In this document: piece after piece, positions 36,686 through 45,817 of the stretch
Layout: each line of letters opens with the position of its first letter
How positions within the stretch are numbered: the first letter of the stretch is position 1
From: GCA-002726655 sp046582185
GTDB taxonomy: Bacteria; Pseudomonadota; Gammaproteobacteria; Pseudomonadales; Azotimanducaceae
Length of the DNA stretch: 64,000 bases
Assembly (NCBI GenBank): GCA_046582185.1
Contig: JAYGEX010000036.1
Location: 7,652-71,651 of the forward strand
Direction: 5' to 3'
Made by a program: the position numbers and the translations under genes
The notes under the pieces: generated by a model
The model's database searches: none
What the model was told of the DNA's origin: nothing
What the model saw: only the letters and a program-made list of their open reading frames with translations

Positions 36686-36962
36686 TGATTTTGTCCGTGG
36701 GTATTACCCTGATTATTTCCACTCAGAACAACAAAAATTCATAGCTGCCCGTGGCTTGCATCTCTTTTTTTAACACAGTTCTGAAATTCATTCCATAAGT
36801 ACCCGACAGTTAAGGGAATTTGCCCCATGCGCAACACTTCTAGTTTACAATGTTCCAATAAAAATTACGTGACTGCCGTCGCACAAACGTACTTAATGAT
36901 AGCCGGTTTCTGGACACGCGGTGGCAGATAGATTCCGACAACAAATAGAGAGGTAGTTGGTT

Positions 36963-37910
36963 TTGACAATCAAGTTTGGCGTCCTGATGGATCCCATCGA
37001 GAGCCTTAATCCCAAAAAGGACAGCACGCTGGCCATGATGCTCAGCGCCCAGTCCAAAGGCTGGGAGATCTACCATATTGTGCAAGGCGGCCTCTATATT
37101 CAGGACGGAGAGGTCTATGCCAATTGCGTCAGGGTCAGGCTATTTGATGATTTCGATCGCTGGTACGAAGTCATTGAAAGTATTTCTATCCTGGCGTCCG
37201 ATCTTGATGTCGTGCTCATGCGCAAAGACCCACCATTTGATATGGAGTTTCTGTACTCTACCTATCTACTGGAAATGATAGAAAAATCTGGTACGCCGGT
37301 ACTCAATCGACCTGGCAGTATTCGCGACTGCAACGAAAAACTCTTCGCACTGCAGTTTCCCCAATGTTGCCCTCCGCATGTTGTCAGCCGCGACCCTGTT
37401 GTTCTTCGAGAATTCTACAATAAGCACCAGGATGTCATTTACAAACCTTTGGATGGCATGGGCGGTACCTCTATTTTTCACGTCAAGCCTGGGGACAGTA
37501 ATCTTAGCGTAATCATCGAAACCCTGACGGATCAGGGCCAGCAGCAAACCATGGCCCAAAAGTATATTCCGGAGATCAAAAAAGGCGACACTCGAATTCT
37601 TCTCATCAATGGAGAGCCTATTCCACATGGGCTTGCTCGAGTACCAGCCGCGGGAGAATCCCGAGGTAATCTCGCCGCCGGCGGCTCTGCTATTGGCCGA
37701 GAACTCAATGAGAGGGACCTTTGGATATGCGAGCAGGTGGGCCCCGCCCTGAAAGAAAGAGGATTGTATTTTGTGGGTATTGACGTCATCGGCGACTATT
37801 TAACTGAGATAAACGTGACCTGTCCTACCTGCATCAGAGAGATCGATAAGGCATTTGACCTCGATATCGCCGGTGATTATATCAACTTTATCAAAGATGA
37901 GATTCTCTAG
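36963..37910 (+). CDS. gshB: Glutathione synthetase
   Basis: ATP-grasp enzyme adding glycine to gamma-glutamylcysteine. Start TTG 36963 (MTIKFGVLMDPIESLNPKKD) is chosen because GAGAGG lies at 36948-36953 at good spacing; TTG 36957 is too close. 315 residues. ATP-grasp motifs: VIYKPLDGMGGTSIFHV, DTRILLINGEPI, and FVGIDVIGDYLTEINVTCPT. Divergent from pilG across 277 bp and followed by tonB. Confidence 0.97.
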   Translation: MTIKFGVLMDPIESLNPKKDSTLAMMLSAQSKGWEIYHIVQGGLYIQDGEVYANCVRVRLFDDFDRWYEVIESISILASDLDVVLMRKDPPFDMEFLYSTYLLEMIEKSGTPVLNRPGSIRDCNEKLFALQFPQCCPPHVVSRDPVVLREFYNKHQDVIYKPLDGMGGTSIFHVKPGDSNLSVIIETLTDQGQQQTMAQKYIPEIKKGDTRILLINGEPIPHGLARVPAAGESRGNLAAGGSAIGRELNERDLWICEQVGPALKERGLYFVGIDVIGDYLTEINVTCPTCIREIDKAFDLDIAGDYINFIKDEIL

Positions 37911-38046
37911 CGAGCTCCTGACTTTTGGCTCACAAAACACGAAAGGGACCGCAAATTTGAATATTGTCAGGCACTTGAATCACTTATTTGGAGCGTCGCC
38001 AGCACCTTCGGTTTTGCATTGCCATCAGGAACCAGTCAGGTAACTG

Positions 38047-38928
38047 ATGGCAACCCTCAATGCGGCAATCACACCAGGCGACAGGTTGAGCTTTACAACC
38101 TTCCTCGCGGTAATAATTCACGCGGCACTGATTCTCGGTGTAACCTTCACCTATATCACTAACAAACCCTCCACCCATACTATGGAAGTAACGCTTGCCC
38201 AGCACCGGAGTAATAATCGGCCGGATAAGGCTGACTTTCTTGCCCAGTTTAACCAGATCGGCAGCGGCACTCTTGATAAGAAAGCGTTGATTACGTCTCC
38301 ATACCAAGCAGACTTTCATGACACCGTCATTCGTGAGACATCGCCCCAGCAGCGGCCGGAAATTGCCAGGAAAATTGTGGAAAAACAAAAGCCGGTTATA
38401 ACGACAATAAGCAGCAGCAAACAGCAGGTCGTGGCAAACACCAGACTTGAAACACCGAATGAAGGCAAACCAATAAGCCCTGTTGAGAAATCCCTGCTGC
38501 AACGAAGCCTGGAAATCGCAAGTCTCGAGGCACGGCTGGACCGACAACGTCAGATTTACGCCAAACGACCGCGTATTAAACGACTCACCAGCCTTTCAAC
38601 TGCCTCAAGTGCAGATGCGTATTACCTCAACTCATGGCGAAGAAAGATCGAGAGCGTTGGCAATCTAAATTATCCGGAAGAAGCGCGAAGGAGAAAGCTC
38701 TACGGAAATCTTCGGCTCCTGGTCGCAATATTGCCGGATGGATCATTAAGGGAGGTCTCGCTACTTGAAACCTCCGGGCACAAAGTATTGGATGATGCCG
38801 CTATTCGCATCGTTCAGCTCTCGGCACCGTATGCACCATTCTCCGATGAGCTCCGCCGTACCACGGATGTACTGGAAATTATCAGAACCTGGCAGTTCCG
38901 AAAAAATAGCTCGTTGAGGAGTTACTGA
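38047..38928 (+). CDS. TonB-family energy transducer
   Basis: Periplasm-spanning protein that passes proton-motive force to outer-membrane receptors or a related partner. 293 residues: one N-terminal membrane anchor (FLAVIIHAALILGVTFTYI), a charged periplasmic stretch, and a C-terminal TonB domain with NYPEEARRRKLYGNLRLLV and LPDGSLREVSLLETSG. No Pro-rich Glu-Pro/Lys-Pro spacer. Position between gshB and yqgE matches the pilus-linked TonB3 of Pseudomonas, so a role in twitching is possible. The stop overlaps the yqgE start (TGATG). Confidence 0.88.
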   Translation: MATLNAAITPGDRLSFTTFLAVIIHAALILGVTFTYITNKPSTHTMEVTLAQHRSNNRPDKADFLAQFNQIGSGTLDKKALITSPYQADFHDTVIRETSPQQRPEIARKIVEKQKPVITTISSSKQQVVANTRLETPNEGKPISPVEKSLLQRSLEIASLEARLDRQRQIYAKRPRIKRLTSLSTASSADAYYLNSWRRKIESVGNLNYPEEARRRKLYGNLRLLVAILPDGSLREVSLLETSGHKVLDDAAIRIVQLSAPYAPFSDELRRTTDVLEIIRTWQFRKNSSLRSY

Positions 38929-39485
38929 TGGACAAGAGCGCCATGGAAAATTCACTGCAAGGACAATTTCTGGTATCAATGCCTGCACTGCATGGTGATT
39001 ATTTTCAAGAGAGTGTTACCTTTCTGATAGAACATAATGCAGACGGCGCCTTTGGCCTGGTGATTAATCAACCATTGGAAGTTCAACTTGAGGACTTTTT
39101 CCCGGAGCTCGAAGATGTCGACCACGGCATTTGCGTGCTCGGCGGCGGACCCGTCGAACAGGACCGGATATTCTTCCTGCACAGCCCGGACAAGCAGTAC
39201 GAAGGCTCACAAACTATTCATCCACAGGTCGTCTTAAGCACATCAACAGAGTTGATCGGCGATTTAGCCAAAGGCAGGCAGCCTAAATCCCTGCTTGCCT
39301 GCATCGGTTATGCAGGTTGGGGCCCGGAGCAGCTGGAATCCGAGATCATGAATGATGTCTGGCTGCTAACGCCCTTCAGCAACCAGATCCTCTATTCCAG
39401 AGACTACAAGACCAAGCCGCAAGCGGCAGCCAAGGCTATGGGAATCGACCTAAATCTCATCGGTTCTACATCTGGCCACGGGTAA
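38928..39485 (+). CDS. yqgE: UPF0301 protein YqgE
   Basis: AlgH/YqgE family, cytoplasmic protein of unknown biochemical role, nearly always upstream of ruvX. 185 residues: GQFLVSMPALHGDYFQESV, then AFGLVINQPLEV, GGPVEQDRIFFLHS and LACIGYAGWGPEQLESEI. An alternative start at the fifth codon (MENSL) is possible. Seven bases separate it from ruvX. Confidence 0.94.
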   Translation: MDKSAMENSLQGQFLVSMPALHGDYFQESVTFLIEHNADGAFGLVINQPLEVQLEDFFPELEDVDHGICVLGGGPVEQDRIFFLHSPDKQYEGSQTIHPQVVLSTSTELIGDLAKGRQPKSLLACIGYAGWGPEQLESEIMNDVWLLTPFSNQILYSRDYKTKPQAAAKAMGIDLNLIGSTSGHG

Positions 39486-39492
39486 CTAGTTT

Positions 39493-39885
39493 ATGGATAG
39501 TAAAATCGTTATGTGCTTCGATTTCGGCACTCAGAAAATCGGCATCGCCGTGGGCCAGGCGATTACAAAGAGTGCCAATCCCATCGCCATAATCAAGGCA
39601 AAGAATGGCGTACCCGATTGGTCTGTCATCAAAAATCTTATAGCTGAGTGGAAACCTGCACTGCTGGTGGTAGGCCTGCCACTTAATATGGATGGCACAG
39701 AGAGTGATATGTCTCGGCTATCGATGAAGTTCGCGCGTAAACTGCATGGGCGCTTCGAGGTGCCTTATGAAATGATGGATGAGCGGCTGACATCATTCGA
39801 AGCGCGATCGGATGGTCGCATCGAAAGAGAAGCCATAGACGACATCGCCGCCAAACTTATTTTGGAATCATATCTTCGACGTTAG
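39493..39885 (+). CDS. ruvX: Putative pre-16S rRNA nuclease RuvX/YqgF
   Basis: RNase H-fold enzyme processing the 5' end of 16S rRNA. 130 residues: CFDFGTQKIGIAVG with the first catalytic Asp, VVGLPLNMDG in the middle and MDERLTSFEAR plus DDIAAKLILESYL at the end. It follows yqgE and converges with pilU after 45 bp, a spacer with no 126-bp repeat. Confidence 0.95.
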   Translation: MDSKIVMCFDFGTQKIGIAVGQAITKSANPIAIIKAKNGVPDWSVIKNLIAEWKPALLVVGLPLNMDGTESDMSRLSMKFARKLHGRFEVPYEMMDERLTSFEARSDGRIEREAIDDIAAKLILESYLRR

Positions 39886-39930
39886 AACCCCTGACCGAAT
39901 TAGCCCGAGCCACCAGGGCCAGACATTAAG

Positions 39931-41058
39931 CTATTCGTCGCCGGACTCCAGAGACAGGGATTGAGGAGTAGGTGTTGCTGCTCGAGAACGTTCTCCACCA
40001 GACAATTTAATCATTAACCTTAAATCATTTGCGGAATCAGCCGATGCAAGTGCTGACTCATAGGAGATATCACCATCTGAGTAGAGATTGTATAGCGCCT
40101 GATCGAAGGTTTGCATGCCTTGCTGGGTGGATTTTGTCATGACTTCTTTGAGGGCATATACATCACCCTTGCGAATCAGGTCTGAGACAAACGGCGTATT
40201 GATCAGCGTTTCGATAACCGCTTTTCTACCTTTTCCATCCATAGTAGGCACAAGTTGCTGTGCCACCATGCCCCGCAGGTTGAGGGAAAGATCCATCCAG
40301 ACTTGCGTATGTCGATCAGCGGGGAAAAAGTTTATTATGCGGTCGAGCGCCTGATTAGCGTTGTTGGCATGCAACGTTGCCAGGCACAAATGTCCGGTCT
40401 CGGCAAATACGATGGCATGATCCATAGCCTCCCGAGTTCGAATTTCGCCTATCATAATGACATCAGGTGCCTGGCGAAGTGTATTCCTCAATGCAACTTC
40501 AAAGCTCGGCGTATCAACGCCAACTTCCCTCTGAGTAACCATGCAGCCACGATGTTCGTGGATGAATTCAATGGGGTCTTCAATGGTAATAATATGCCCC
40601 TTACTCTTTTCGTTACGATGCCCGATCATGGCCGCCAGAGAAGTTGATTTACCCGTACCTGCTGCGCCGGCAAAGATAATCAGCCCTCGCTTCGTCATGG
40701 CAAGCGTTTTTATAATCTCCGGCAAGCCCAGCTCATCACAGGAAGGTATGTGGGTTTCAATTCTACGTAGTACCATTCCTGCAAAGTTCCGTTGGTAAAA
40801 CGCACTGACTCTAAAGCGCCCGGCAACGGGAGAATGGATAGCAAAATTACACTCTCTTTCGACCTCGAATTCCTGAATCTGCACTTCACTCATGACTGAG
40901 TGCACCATTTCTCGCGCTTGTTCAGGCGTTAAGGCCGTCTTTGACATGGGCATCATTCGCCCACTCACCTTAATGGAAGGGGGCAGTCCAGCAGTGACAA
41001 ATAGATCTGATGCCCCTTGCTCAACAACAACCATTAGTAATTTGTCAAAATCAATCAT
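39931..41058 (-). CDS. pilU: PilT-dependent twitching ATPase PilU
   Basis: Second retraction ATPase of type IV pili, working with PilT. 375 residues. Walker A GAAGTGKSTSLAAMI (the first Gly-Ala-Ala differs from PilT), Asp box TIEDPIEF, Walker B-like PDVIMIGEIRTRE and His box GHLCLATLHANN. A C-terminal extension rich in Ser/Thr and acidic residues distinguishes it from PilT. Downstream of pilT with a 57-bp gap. Confidence 0.96.
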   Translation of the reverse strand: MIDFDKLLMVVVEQGASDLFVTAGLPPSIKVSGRMMPMSKTALTPEQAREMVHSVMSEVQIQEFEVERECNFAIHSPVAGRFRVSAFYQRNFAGMVLRRIETHIPSCDELGLPEIIKTLAMTKRGLIIFAGAAGTGKSTSLAAMIGHRNEKSKGHIITIEDPIEFIHEHRGCMVTQREVGVDTPSFEVALRNTLRQAPDVIMIGEIRTREAMDHAIVFAETGHLCLATLHANNANQALDRIINFFPADRHTQVWMDLSLNLRGMVAQQLVPTMDGKGRKAVIETLINTPFVSDLIRKGDVYALKEVMTKSTQQGMQTFDQALYNLYSDGDISYESALASADSANDLRLMIKLSGGERSRAATPTPQSLSLESGDE

Positions 41059-41115
41059 TCACTTTTCCTTCGCTCTTCTTTCCTTTACCTTCAAACCATT
41101 TAATGCAAGGCATGA

Positions 41116-42153
41116 CTATTTAAAGTCGTCTGGCATTTTTGCTTTTCCCCGCGCTGCTTCTTTGGTAATAATGTTCTTCTCAAGTAACTCTTTCAAAGCC
41201 TGATCCAGCGTTTTCATGCCTAATTGACCGCCCGTTTGAATCGCAGAATACATCTGGGCAACTTTATCCTCTCGAATCAGATTTCTGATTGCTGGCGTAC
41301 AAATCATAATTTCATGTACCGCGACCCGACCTCCACCAATGCGTTTAAGCAAGTTCTGTGATATTACGGCCGCCAATGATTCAGAAAGCATGGACCGTAC
41401 CATGGATTTTTCCGCTGCAGGGAAGACATCGATCACCCTGTCTATTGTCTTTGCGGCAGACGATGTATGCAGGGTACCAAACACCATGTGTCCAGTTTCT
41501 GCCGCTTCAAGGGCTAAGCGAATCGTCTCAAGGTCTCGCATCTCACCCACGAGGATGATGTCCGGGTCCTCACGAAGAGCAGATCGTAGCGCTTCGTTAA
41601 ATCCCAAGGTATCCCTGTGTACTTCGCGCTGATTAACCAGGCATTTCTTGCTCTCATGAACGAATTCGATGGGATCTTCGACGGTAAGAATATGTTGGTA
41701 CCGATTGTCGTTGATGTAGTCCATCATCGCTGCCAGGGTGGTGCTTTTCCCTGACCCGGTGGGGCCAGTGACCGTAATCATTCCACGGGGTGTTTCAGCG
41801 ATAGATCTAAATATCTCTCCCATGCCGAGCTCATCCATGGTCAGAACCTTCGATGGAATTGTCCGAAAAACACCACCGGCACCTCGATTCTGGTTAAAGG
41901 CATTAACCCTGAATCGTGCGACACCCGGTATCTCAAAGGAAAAATCGCATTCGAGAAATTCTTCATAATCTTTACGCTGTTTGTCATTCATGATTTCATA
42001 GACAAGCGAGTGAACTTCCTTATGATCCAGCGCAGGCAGGTTAATGCGTCTGATGTCACCATCGACGCGAATCATGGGAGGTAAACCTGCAGATAAGTGC
42101 AAGTCAGATGCGCCCTGCTTCTCGCTAAATGCCAGAAGTTCCGTAATATCCAT
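41116..42153 (-). CDS. pilT: Type IV pilus retraction ATPase PilT
   Basis: Hexameric ATPase that depolymerises the pilus for twitching. 345 residues. Walker A GPTGSGKSTTLAAMM, Asp box TVEDPIEFVH, Walker B PDIILVGEMRDLET, His box GHMVFGTLHTSS and the retraction motif AIRNLIRE near residue 290. Divergent from yggS, as in Pseudomonas. Together with pilU and the Chp genes it means functional type IV pili, whose structural genes are elsewhere. Confidence 0.98.
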   Translation of the reverse strand: MDITELLAFSEKQGASDLHLSAGLPPMIRVDGDIRRINLPALDHKEVHSLVYEIMNDKQRKDYEEFLECDFSFEIPGVARFRVNAFNQNRGAGGVFRTIPSKVLTMDELGMGEIFRSIAETPRGMITVTGPTGSGKSTTLAAMMDYINDNRYQHILTVEDPIEFVHESKKCLVNQREVHRDTLGFNEALRSALREDPDIILVGEMRDLETIRLALEAAETGHMVFGTLHTSSAAKTIDRVIDVFPAAEKSMVRSMLSESLAAVISQNLLKRIGGGRVAVHEIMICTPAIRNLIREDKVAQMYSAIQTGGQLGMKTLDQALKELLEKNIITKEAARGKAKMPDDFK

Positions 42154-42299
42154 AGTTCGCTACCTGTTCAAAGAGTCTCTTTTTTGTTACAAACGCGTAG
42201 TCTAAAATCGTGCTCGGCCACAATGGCACAGGCTTTCGCTAATACCAGCCATCACTAATAGTAGTATTGATAAAAGGAATAAACCACAACTTCGTCATC

Positions 42300-43031
42300 A
42301 TGAACAACATCAACGACAATCTGCAGCAGATCAATGCCCGCATACGAAGTGCCTGTACAAGTGCTTCCCGAGATCCGGAATCCGTAAAGCTGCTTGCAGT
42401 GAGTAAAACGAAGCCAGTGGAGATGGTTATCCGGGCAATGGAAGCAGGACAATATGACTTCGGCGAAAATTATCTGCAGGATGCCTTAAGTAAAATCATG
42501 TCAATCTCCGAGGCAAGCGGAGACACGGCAACAAGGAGCCCTAGTTGGCACTATATAGGCGCCATTCAGTCGAATAAAACGCGAGACATCGCCAGACATT
42601 TTGACTGGGTACATACGGTTGCCAGCGAGAAAGTTGCACGAAGACTCAACAGCCAGCGCCCTGAGGATCTTCCTGCTATCAATATACTTCTCCAGGTGAA
42701 TCTGAACCAGGAGGCAGGCAAGGCAGGAATTGATCACAACAATCTCGCTGGTTTGGTCGATTCCCTACTCACATTTGATAGAATTGCGCTCCGCGGCTTG
42801 ATGGCAATCCCGGAAGTAACGAAGGACTACGACCAACAGCGGGCCAACTTTGCAAGACTCGCTGATTTTCGGGAAGAGATCCAGGCGAAGTTCGACCTGG
42901 ACCAATTTACAGAGCTTTCCATGGGTATGAGTGCCGACCTGGAGGCTGCGATTGCGGAAGGCGCAAGCTGGGTCCGCATCGGGACGGCGATCTTCGGTGA
43001 GAGAGAAAGCTCCGCCGCCAAATCACAATAG
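42300..43031 (+). CDS. yggS: YggS/PipY family PLP homeostasis protein
   Basis: Pyridoxal phosphate-binding protein keeping vitamin B6 and amino acid pools in balance. 243 residues from ATG 42300 (MNNINDNLQQINARI); a TTG upstream at 42267 is less likely. PLP-lysine in LLAVSKTKPVEMV, then FGENYLQDALSK, WHYIGAIQSNKTRDI and ELSMGMSADLEAAI. Leads the yggS-proC-yggT series. Confidence 0.96.
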   Translation: MNNINDNLQQINARIRSACTSASRDPESVKLLAVSKTKPVEMVIRAMEAGQYDFGENYLQDALSKIMSISEASGDTATRSPSWHYIGAIQSNKTRDIARHFDWVHTVASEKVARRLNSQRPEDLPAINILLQVNLNQEAGKAGIDHNNLAGLVDSLLTFDRIALRGLMAIPEVTKDYDQQRANFARLADFREEIQAKFDLDQFTELSMGMSADLEAAIAEGASWVRIGTAIFGERESSAAKSQ

Positions 43032-43054
43032 TTGACCTCACTAAGGTAATAATC

Positions 43055-43852
43055 ATGACGAAAATCGCGTTCCTGGGCGCAGGCAATATCGCTCAGGCGA
43101 TTATAGGGGGCTTAACCAGTAATGGCTTTAATGCCAGCGACATCTGGGCTGCCGATCCTAGCGAGAGCCAACGCCAGAAGCTGGATCAACTAGGTATCAA
43201 TACCAGCGAGAATAATGAAATCGCAGCGCAAAATGCCGATGTCATCGTTATCAGCGTAAAGCCCAATATCGTTGCAGAATTAGCTAGATCAATTGGCCCA
43301 ATAATCCAGGGAAAGCTCGTGATTAGCGTTGCTGCCGGAATTACTTCGACGTCACTTTCCACCTGGCTGACAAACAGCGCAGTAATTCGCTGCATGCCAA
43401 ATACCCCGGCTCTCATACAAAGAGGCATGACCGGACTTTACGCGACAGATTCGGTTAGCCAAGAACAGCGGTCCCTTGCAGAGACTATTCTTTCGGCCAT
43501 AGGCGATACCCGCTGGTTCAAACAAGAGAGTGATCTTGATGCAGTGACTGCAATTTCCGGCAGCGGACCGGCGTATTTTTTCTATGTTATTGAAGTCATG
43601 CAACTAGCCGCCGAAAAGTTAGGACTCAGCGCAGAGGAGAGCAGGCAGCTTGTATTACAAACCGCGGTCGGGGCAGCGGAGATGGCATTGCAAAGTACCC
43701 TCCCCACCGCCGAGCTGAGACACAATGTGACCTCGCCAGGCGGCACCACGGAAGCCGCATTAAAAAGCTTACAGAGAGCCGACCTCGAAAATATATTTCT
43801 CGAGGCAATGACAGCCGCAAAAGATCGGTCCGAAGCCTTGTCCAAGGACTAG
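43055..43852 (+). CDS. proC: Pyrroline-5-carboxylate reductase
   Basis: Last step of proline synthesis, NAD(P)H-dependent. 265 residues. Rossmann motif IAFLGAGNIAQAIIGGL, PNTPALIQRGMTGL, the conserved ISGSGPAYFFYVIEVM and VTSPGGTTEAAL at the C-terminus. 23 bp after yggS. A terminator-like hairpin follows before yggT. Confidence 0.97.
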   Translation: MTKIAFLGAGNIAQAIIGGLTSNGFNASDIWAADPSESQRQKLDQLGINTSENNEIAAQNADVIVISVKPNIVAELARSIGPIIQGKLVISVAAGITSTSLSTWLTNSAVIRCMPNTPALIQRGMTGLYATDSVSQEQRSLAETILSAIGDTRWFKQESDLDAVTAISGSGPAYFFYVIEVMQLAAEKLGLSAEESRQLVLQTAVGAAEMALQSTLPTAELRHNVTSPGGTTEAALKSLQRADLENIFLEAMTAAKDRSEALSKD

Positions 43853-44007
43853 GGATGCTTGCAAGCCAGTTATTCTCCGGCCGGCAACAGGCTATTTGCG
43901 GACAGGAAAAATAAGGTATGAATCTGGAATGTACCAATGTCGTCTAAGCTAATCTAAGATGGCATCCTTGAAACAGAAAGCTGAGAGCTTCTATTCAAAC
44001 TAAATCT

Positions 44008-44035
44008 GTTGATGATTGCATCAACTCTATTTTTT
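44008..44035 (+). terminator. Intrinsic terminator after proC
   Basis: GTTGATG (44008-44014), loop ATTG, CATCAAC (44019-44025), then TCTATTTTTT. A 7-bp stem with a T-rich tail on the plus strand, 155 bp after the proC stop. The rest of the 250-bp proC-yggT spacer shows nothing further. Confidence 0.65.
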
Positions 44036-44102
44036 AAAGATCACGTTTTGACTCTTCAGGCTTAGCCTCTTATCCAGGCAGCCTGGGGGCAGGAAGACAA
44101 CT

Positions 44103-44696
44103 ATGACTCAAAATTTTACCGGTGCCGGCGTATTTCTCGTACAGACCTTTTTTGGCATCTATTTCATCCTGATTATGGTGCGTTTCCTGATGCAGGTAAG
44201 CCACGTCGATTACTACAACCCGCTGTGCCAAGGCATCGTGAAGGTTACTGACCCGGCGATTAAACCATTACGCAAAATTTTACCGTCGGTCAAAGGAGTT
44301 GATTTTGCGACCCTCGGCGTCGCCTTCCTGATCGAGTTAATTGCAGTCGTTCTCATTATGACTCTGTCTGGTAATCACGCCTTTATGCCGATCTATATTC
44401 CCTGGGTCCTACTTGGAATGGTCTCCATCATATTTGACATCTATTTCTTCGCGCTGCTAATCATGGTGATCTCCAGCTGGATCGCGCCTTATTCCAATCA
44501 TCCGGCAATGACCCTGGTGCACCAAATTGTTGAACCAATTTGTACGCCAGCAAGAAAACTCCTGCCGCCAATGGGTGGCATCGATTTTTCAATCATCCTA
44601 GTGTTCGTCTTTATCTCCCTGATTGACAATTATCTGGTAATTCGACCACTGGCCGTCATGCTGGGGATGCCCCTGGGTCTTGTACCAGGCTTATAG
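44103..44696 (+). CDS. yggT: YggT family membrane protein
   Basis: Integral membrane protein of the YggT/CCB3 family, role not settled. 197 residues with two repeats, each having a hydrophobic pair of helices (FLVQTFFGIYFILIMVRFLM and IIFDIYFFALLIMVISSW) followed by family motifs with P-x2-R/K-L/I-L-P (IKPLRKILP and ARKLLPPMGG). Duplicated layout is normal for gammaproteobacteria. Immediately upstream of the DUF4426 gene. Confidence 0.93.
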   Translation: MTQNFTGAGVFLVQTFFGIYFILIMVRFLMQVSHVDYYNPLCQGIVKVTDPAIKPLRKILPSVKGVDFATLGVAFLIELIAVVLIMTLSGNHAFMPIYIPWVLLGMVSIIFDIYFFALLIMVISSWIAPYSNHPAMTLVHQIVEPICTPARKLLPPMGGIDFSIILVFVFISLIDNYLVIRPLAVMLGMPLGLVPGL

Positions 44697-44700
44697 GTTC

Positions 44701-45150
44701 GTGAGTAAGGGACTGCTGGTGTATTTTCTGCGCCTTTTAAGAAGCGGCGGATTAACTACACTCCTGTTTCTTTGCGTTGCGGGCGCCCATGCAGATCAAT
44801 TTGTCAGCCGGGCAGGATACGAAATCCACTACTCCACATTCTCCAGCATGATAATCCCCAGCGACGTTGCACAAAGCCATGACATCATCCGTTCAAAGGA
44901 GCGAATCGTCACGAATATTTCCGTTCAACGAGATGGTACTTCGGTAAAGGCAACCATCAGCGGTACTACCACCAACTTACTGGAGCAATCGCTCGCAATG
45001 ACTTTTACCGAAGTCACGGAGCAAGACGCTACCTACTATCTTGCCAATCAGCGCATCAACGAACGCGACGCCATCCGCTTCAGGATTAGGATACAGCCTC
45101 TAGATTCTTCCCAGGCCTTTGATCTGGAATTTACACGTCAGTATTACTGA
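44701..45150 (+). CDS. DUF4426 periplasmic protein
   Basis: Small exported protein of unknown function, usually between yggT and rdgB or metX. From GTG 44701 it has a signal peptide (LRSGGLTTLLFLCVAGAHA) and a beta-rich mature domain with EIHYSTFSSMIIPSDVA and ending FDLEFTRQYY. About 149 residues. The upstream in-frame codons overlap yggT and are less likely coding. In Pseudomonas metX and metW come next; here rdgB follows directly. Confidence 0.8.
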   Translation: MSKGLLVYFLRLLRSGGLTTLLFLCVAGAHADQFVSRAGYEIHYSTFSSMIIPSDVAQSHDIIRSKERIVTNISVQRDGTSVKATISGTTTNLLEQSLAMTFTEVTEQDATYYLANQRINERDAIRFRIRIQPLDSSQAFDLEFTRQYY

Positions 45151-45181
45151 CAGTTCAAGAGAGCACGAAGATGAGATCTCA

Positions 45182-45763
45182 ATGCGTATCATATTAGCCA
45201 CAGACAATAGCCACAAACTTGAAGAGTTAAGCGCCGTTTTACCGGATAGTCTTAATCTTGTCCCACAGGGAGAGCTGGGCATTTCAACACCTGAAGAAAC
45301 CGGCTTAACCTTTGTTGAAAACGCCATTATAAAGGCTCGCCACGCATCCAGGATTTCCGGCTTACCGGCCATCGCAGATGATTCGGGACTGGAAGTAAAG
45401 TATCTCAAGGGGGCGCCCGGCATCTATTCCTCAAGATATGCAGGAGAACATGCAAGTGACGCAGAAAATAATAGCAAGTTGCTGGTGGCACTCAATGGCG
45501 TACAAGGGGATGCCAGGAGTGCAACATTTCAGTGCATCATTGTGTTTCTTCAACACTACAACGATCCAACGCCCATCATCGCGAGCGGCTCCTGGAATGG
45601 GCGTATACTTCAGCAAGCAAAGGGCACGAGCGGCTTTGGCTACGATCCAATATTCCAGCCACTAGGTCTGGAAACCACCGCAGCAGAACTAAGCAGTACA
45701 GAAAAGAACCAATTAAGCCACCGGGCGAAAGCCCTGGACGTCCTACGAGGTATGATAGTTTGA
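45182..45763 (+). CDS. rdgB: XTP/dITP diphosphatase (RdgB/HAM1)
   Basis: House-cleaning pyrophosphatase removing dITP, dXTP and similar non-canonical nucleotides. 193 residues from ATG 45182 (MRIILATDNSHKLEEL). Motifs: ATDNSHKLEEL, ADDSGLEV, SRYAGEHASD, FGYDPIFQP and LSHRAKAL, all typical. Followed by hemW after 54 bp. Confidence 0.96.
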   Translation: MRIILATDNSHKLEELSAVLPDSLNLVPQGELGISTPEETGLTFVENAIIKARHASRISGLPAIADDSGLEVKYLKGAPGIYSSRYAGEHASDAENNSKLLVALNGVQGDARSATFQCIIVFLQHYNDPTPIIASGSWNGRILQQAKGTSGFGYDPIFQPLGLETTAAELSSTEKNQLSHRAKALDVLRGMIV

Positions 45764-45817
45764 GCATGCCATTAACCTTCATTTTCGCCTGCAGTAACGA
45801 GCGCAGCCGGTAACATC

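Noticed and set aside
43900..43920. GGACAGGAA in the proC-yggT spacer as a decayed 126-bp unit
   Set aside because: Only about nine bases match the right end, no core ACCxCCGGTG precedes it at the right distance, and the spacer is co-directional.
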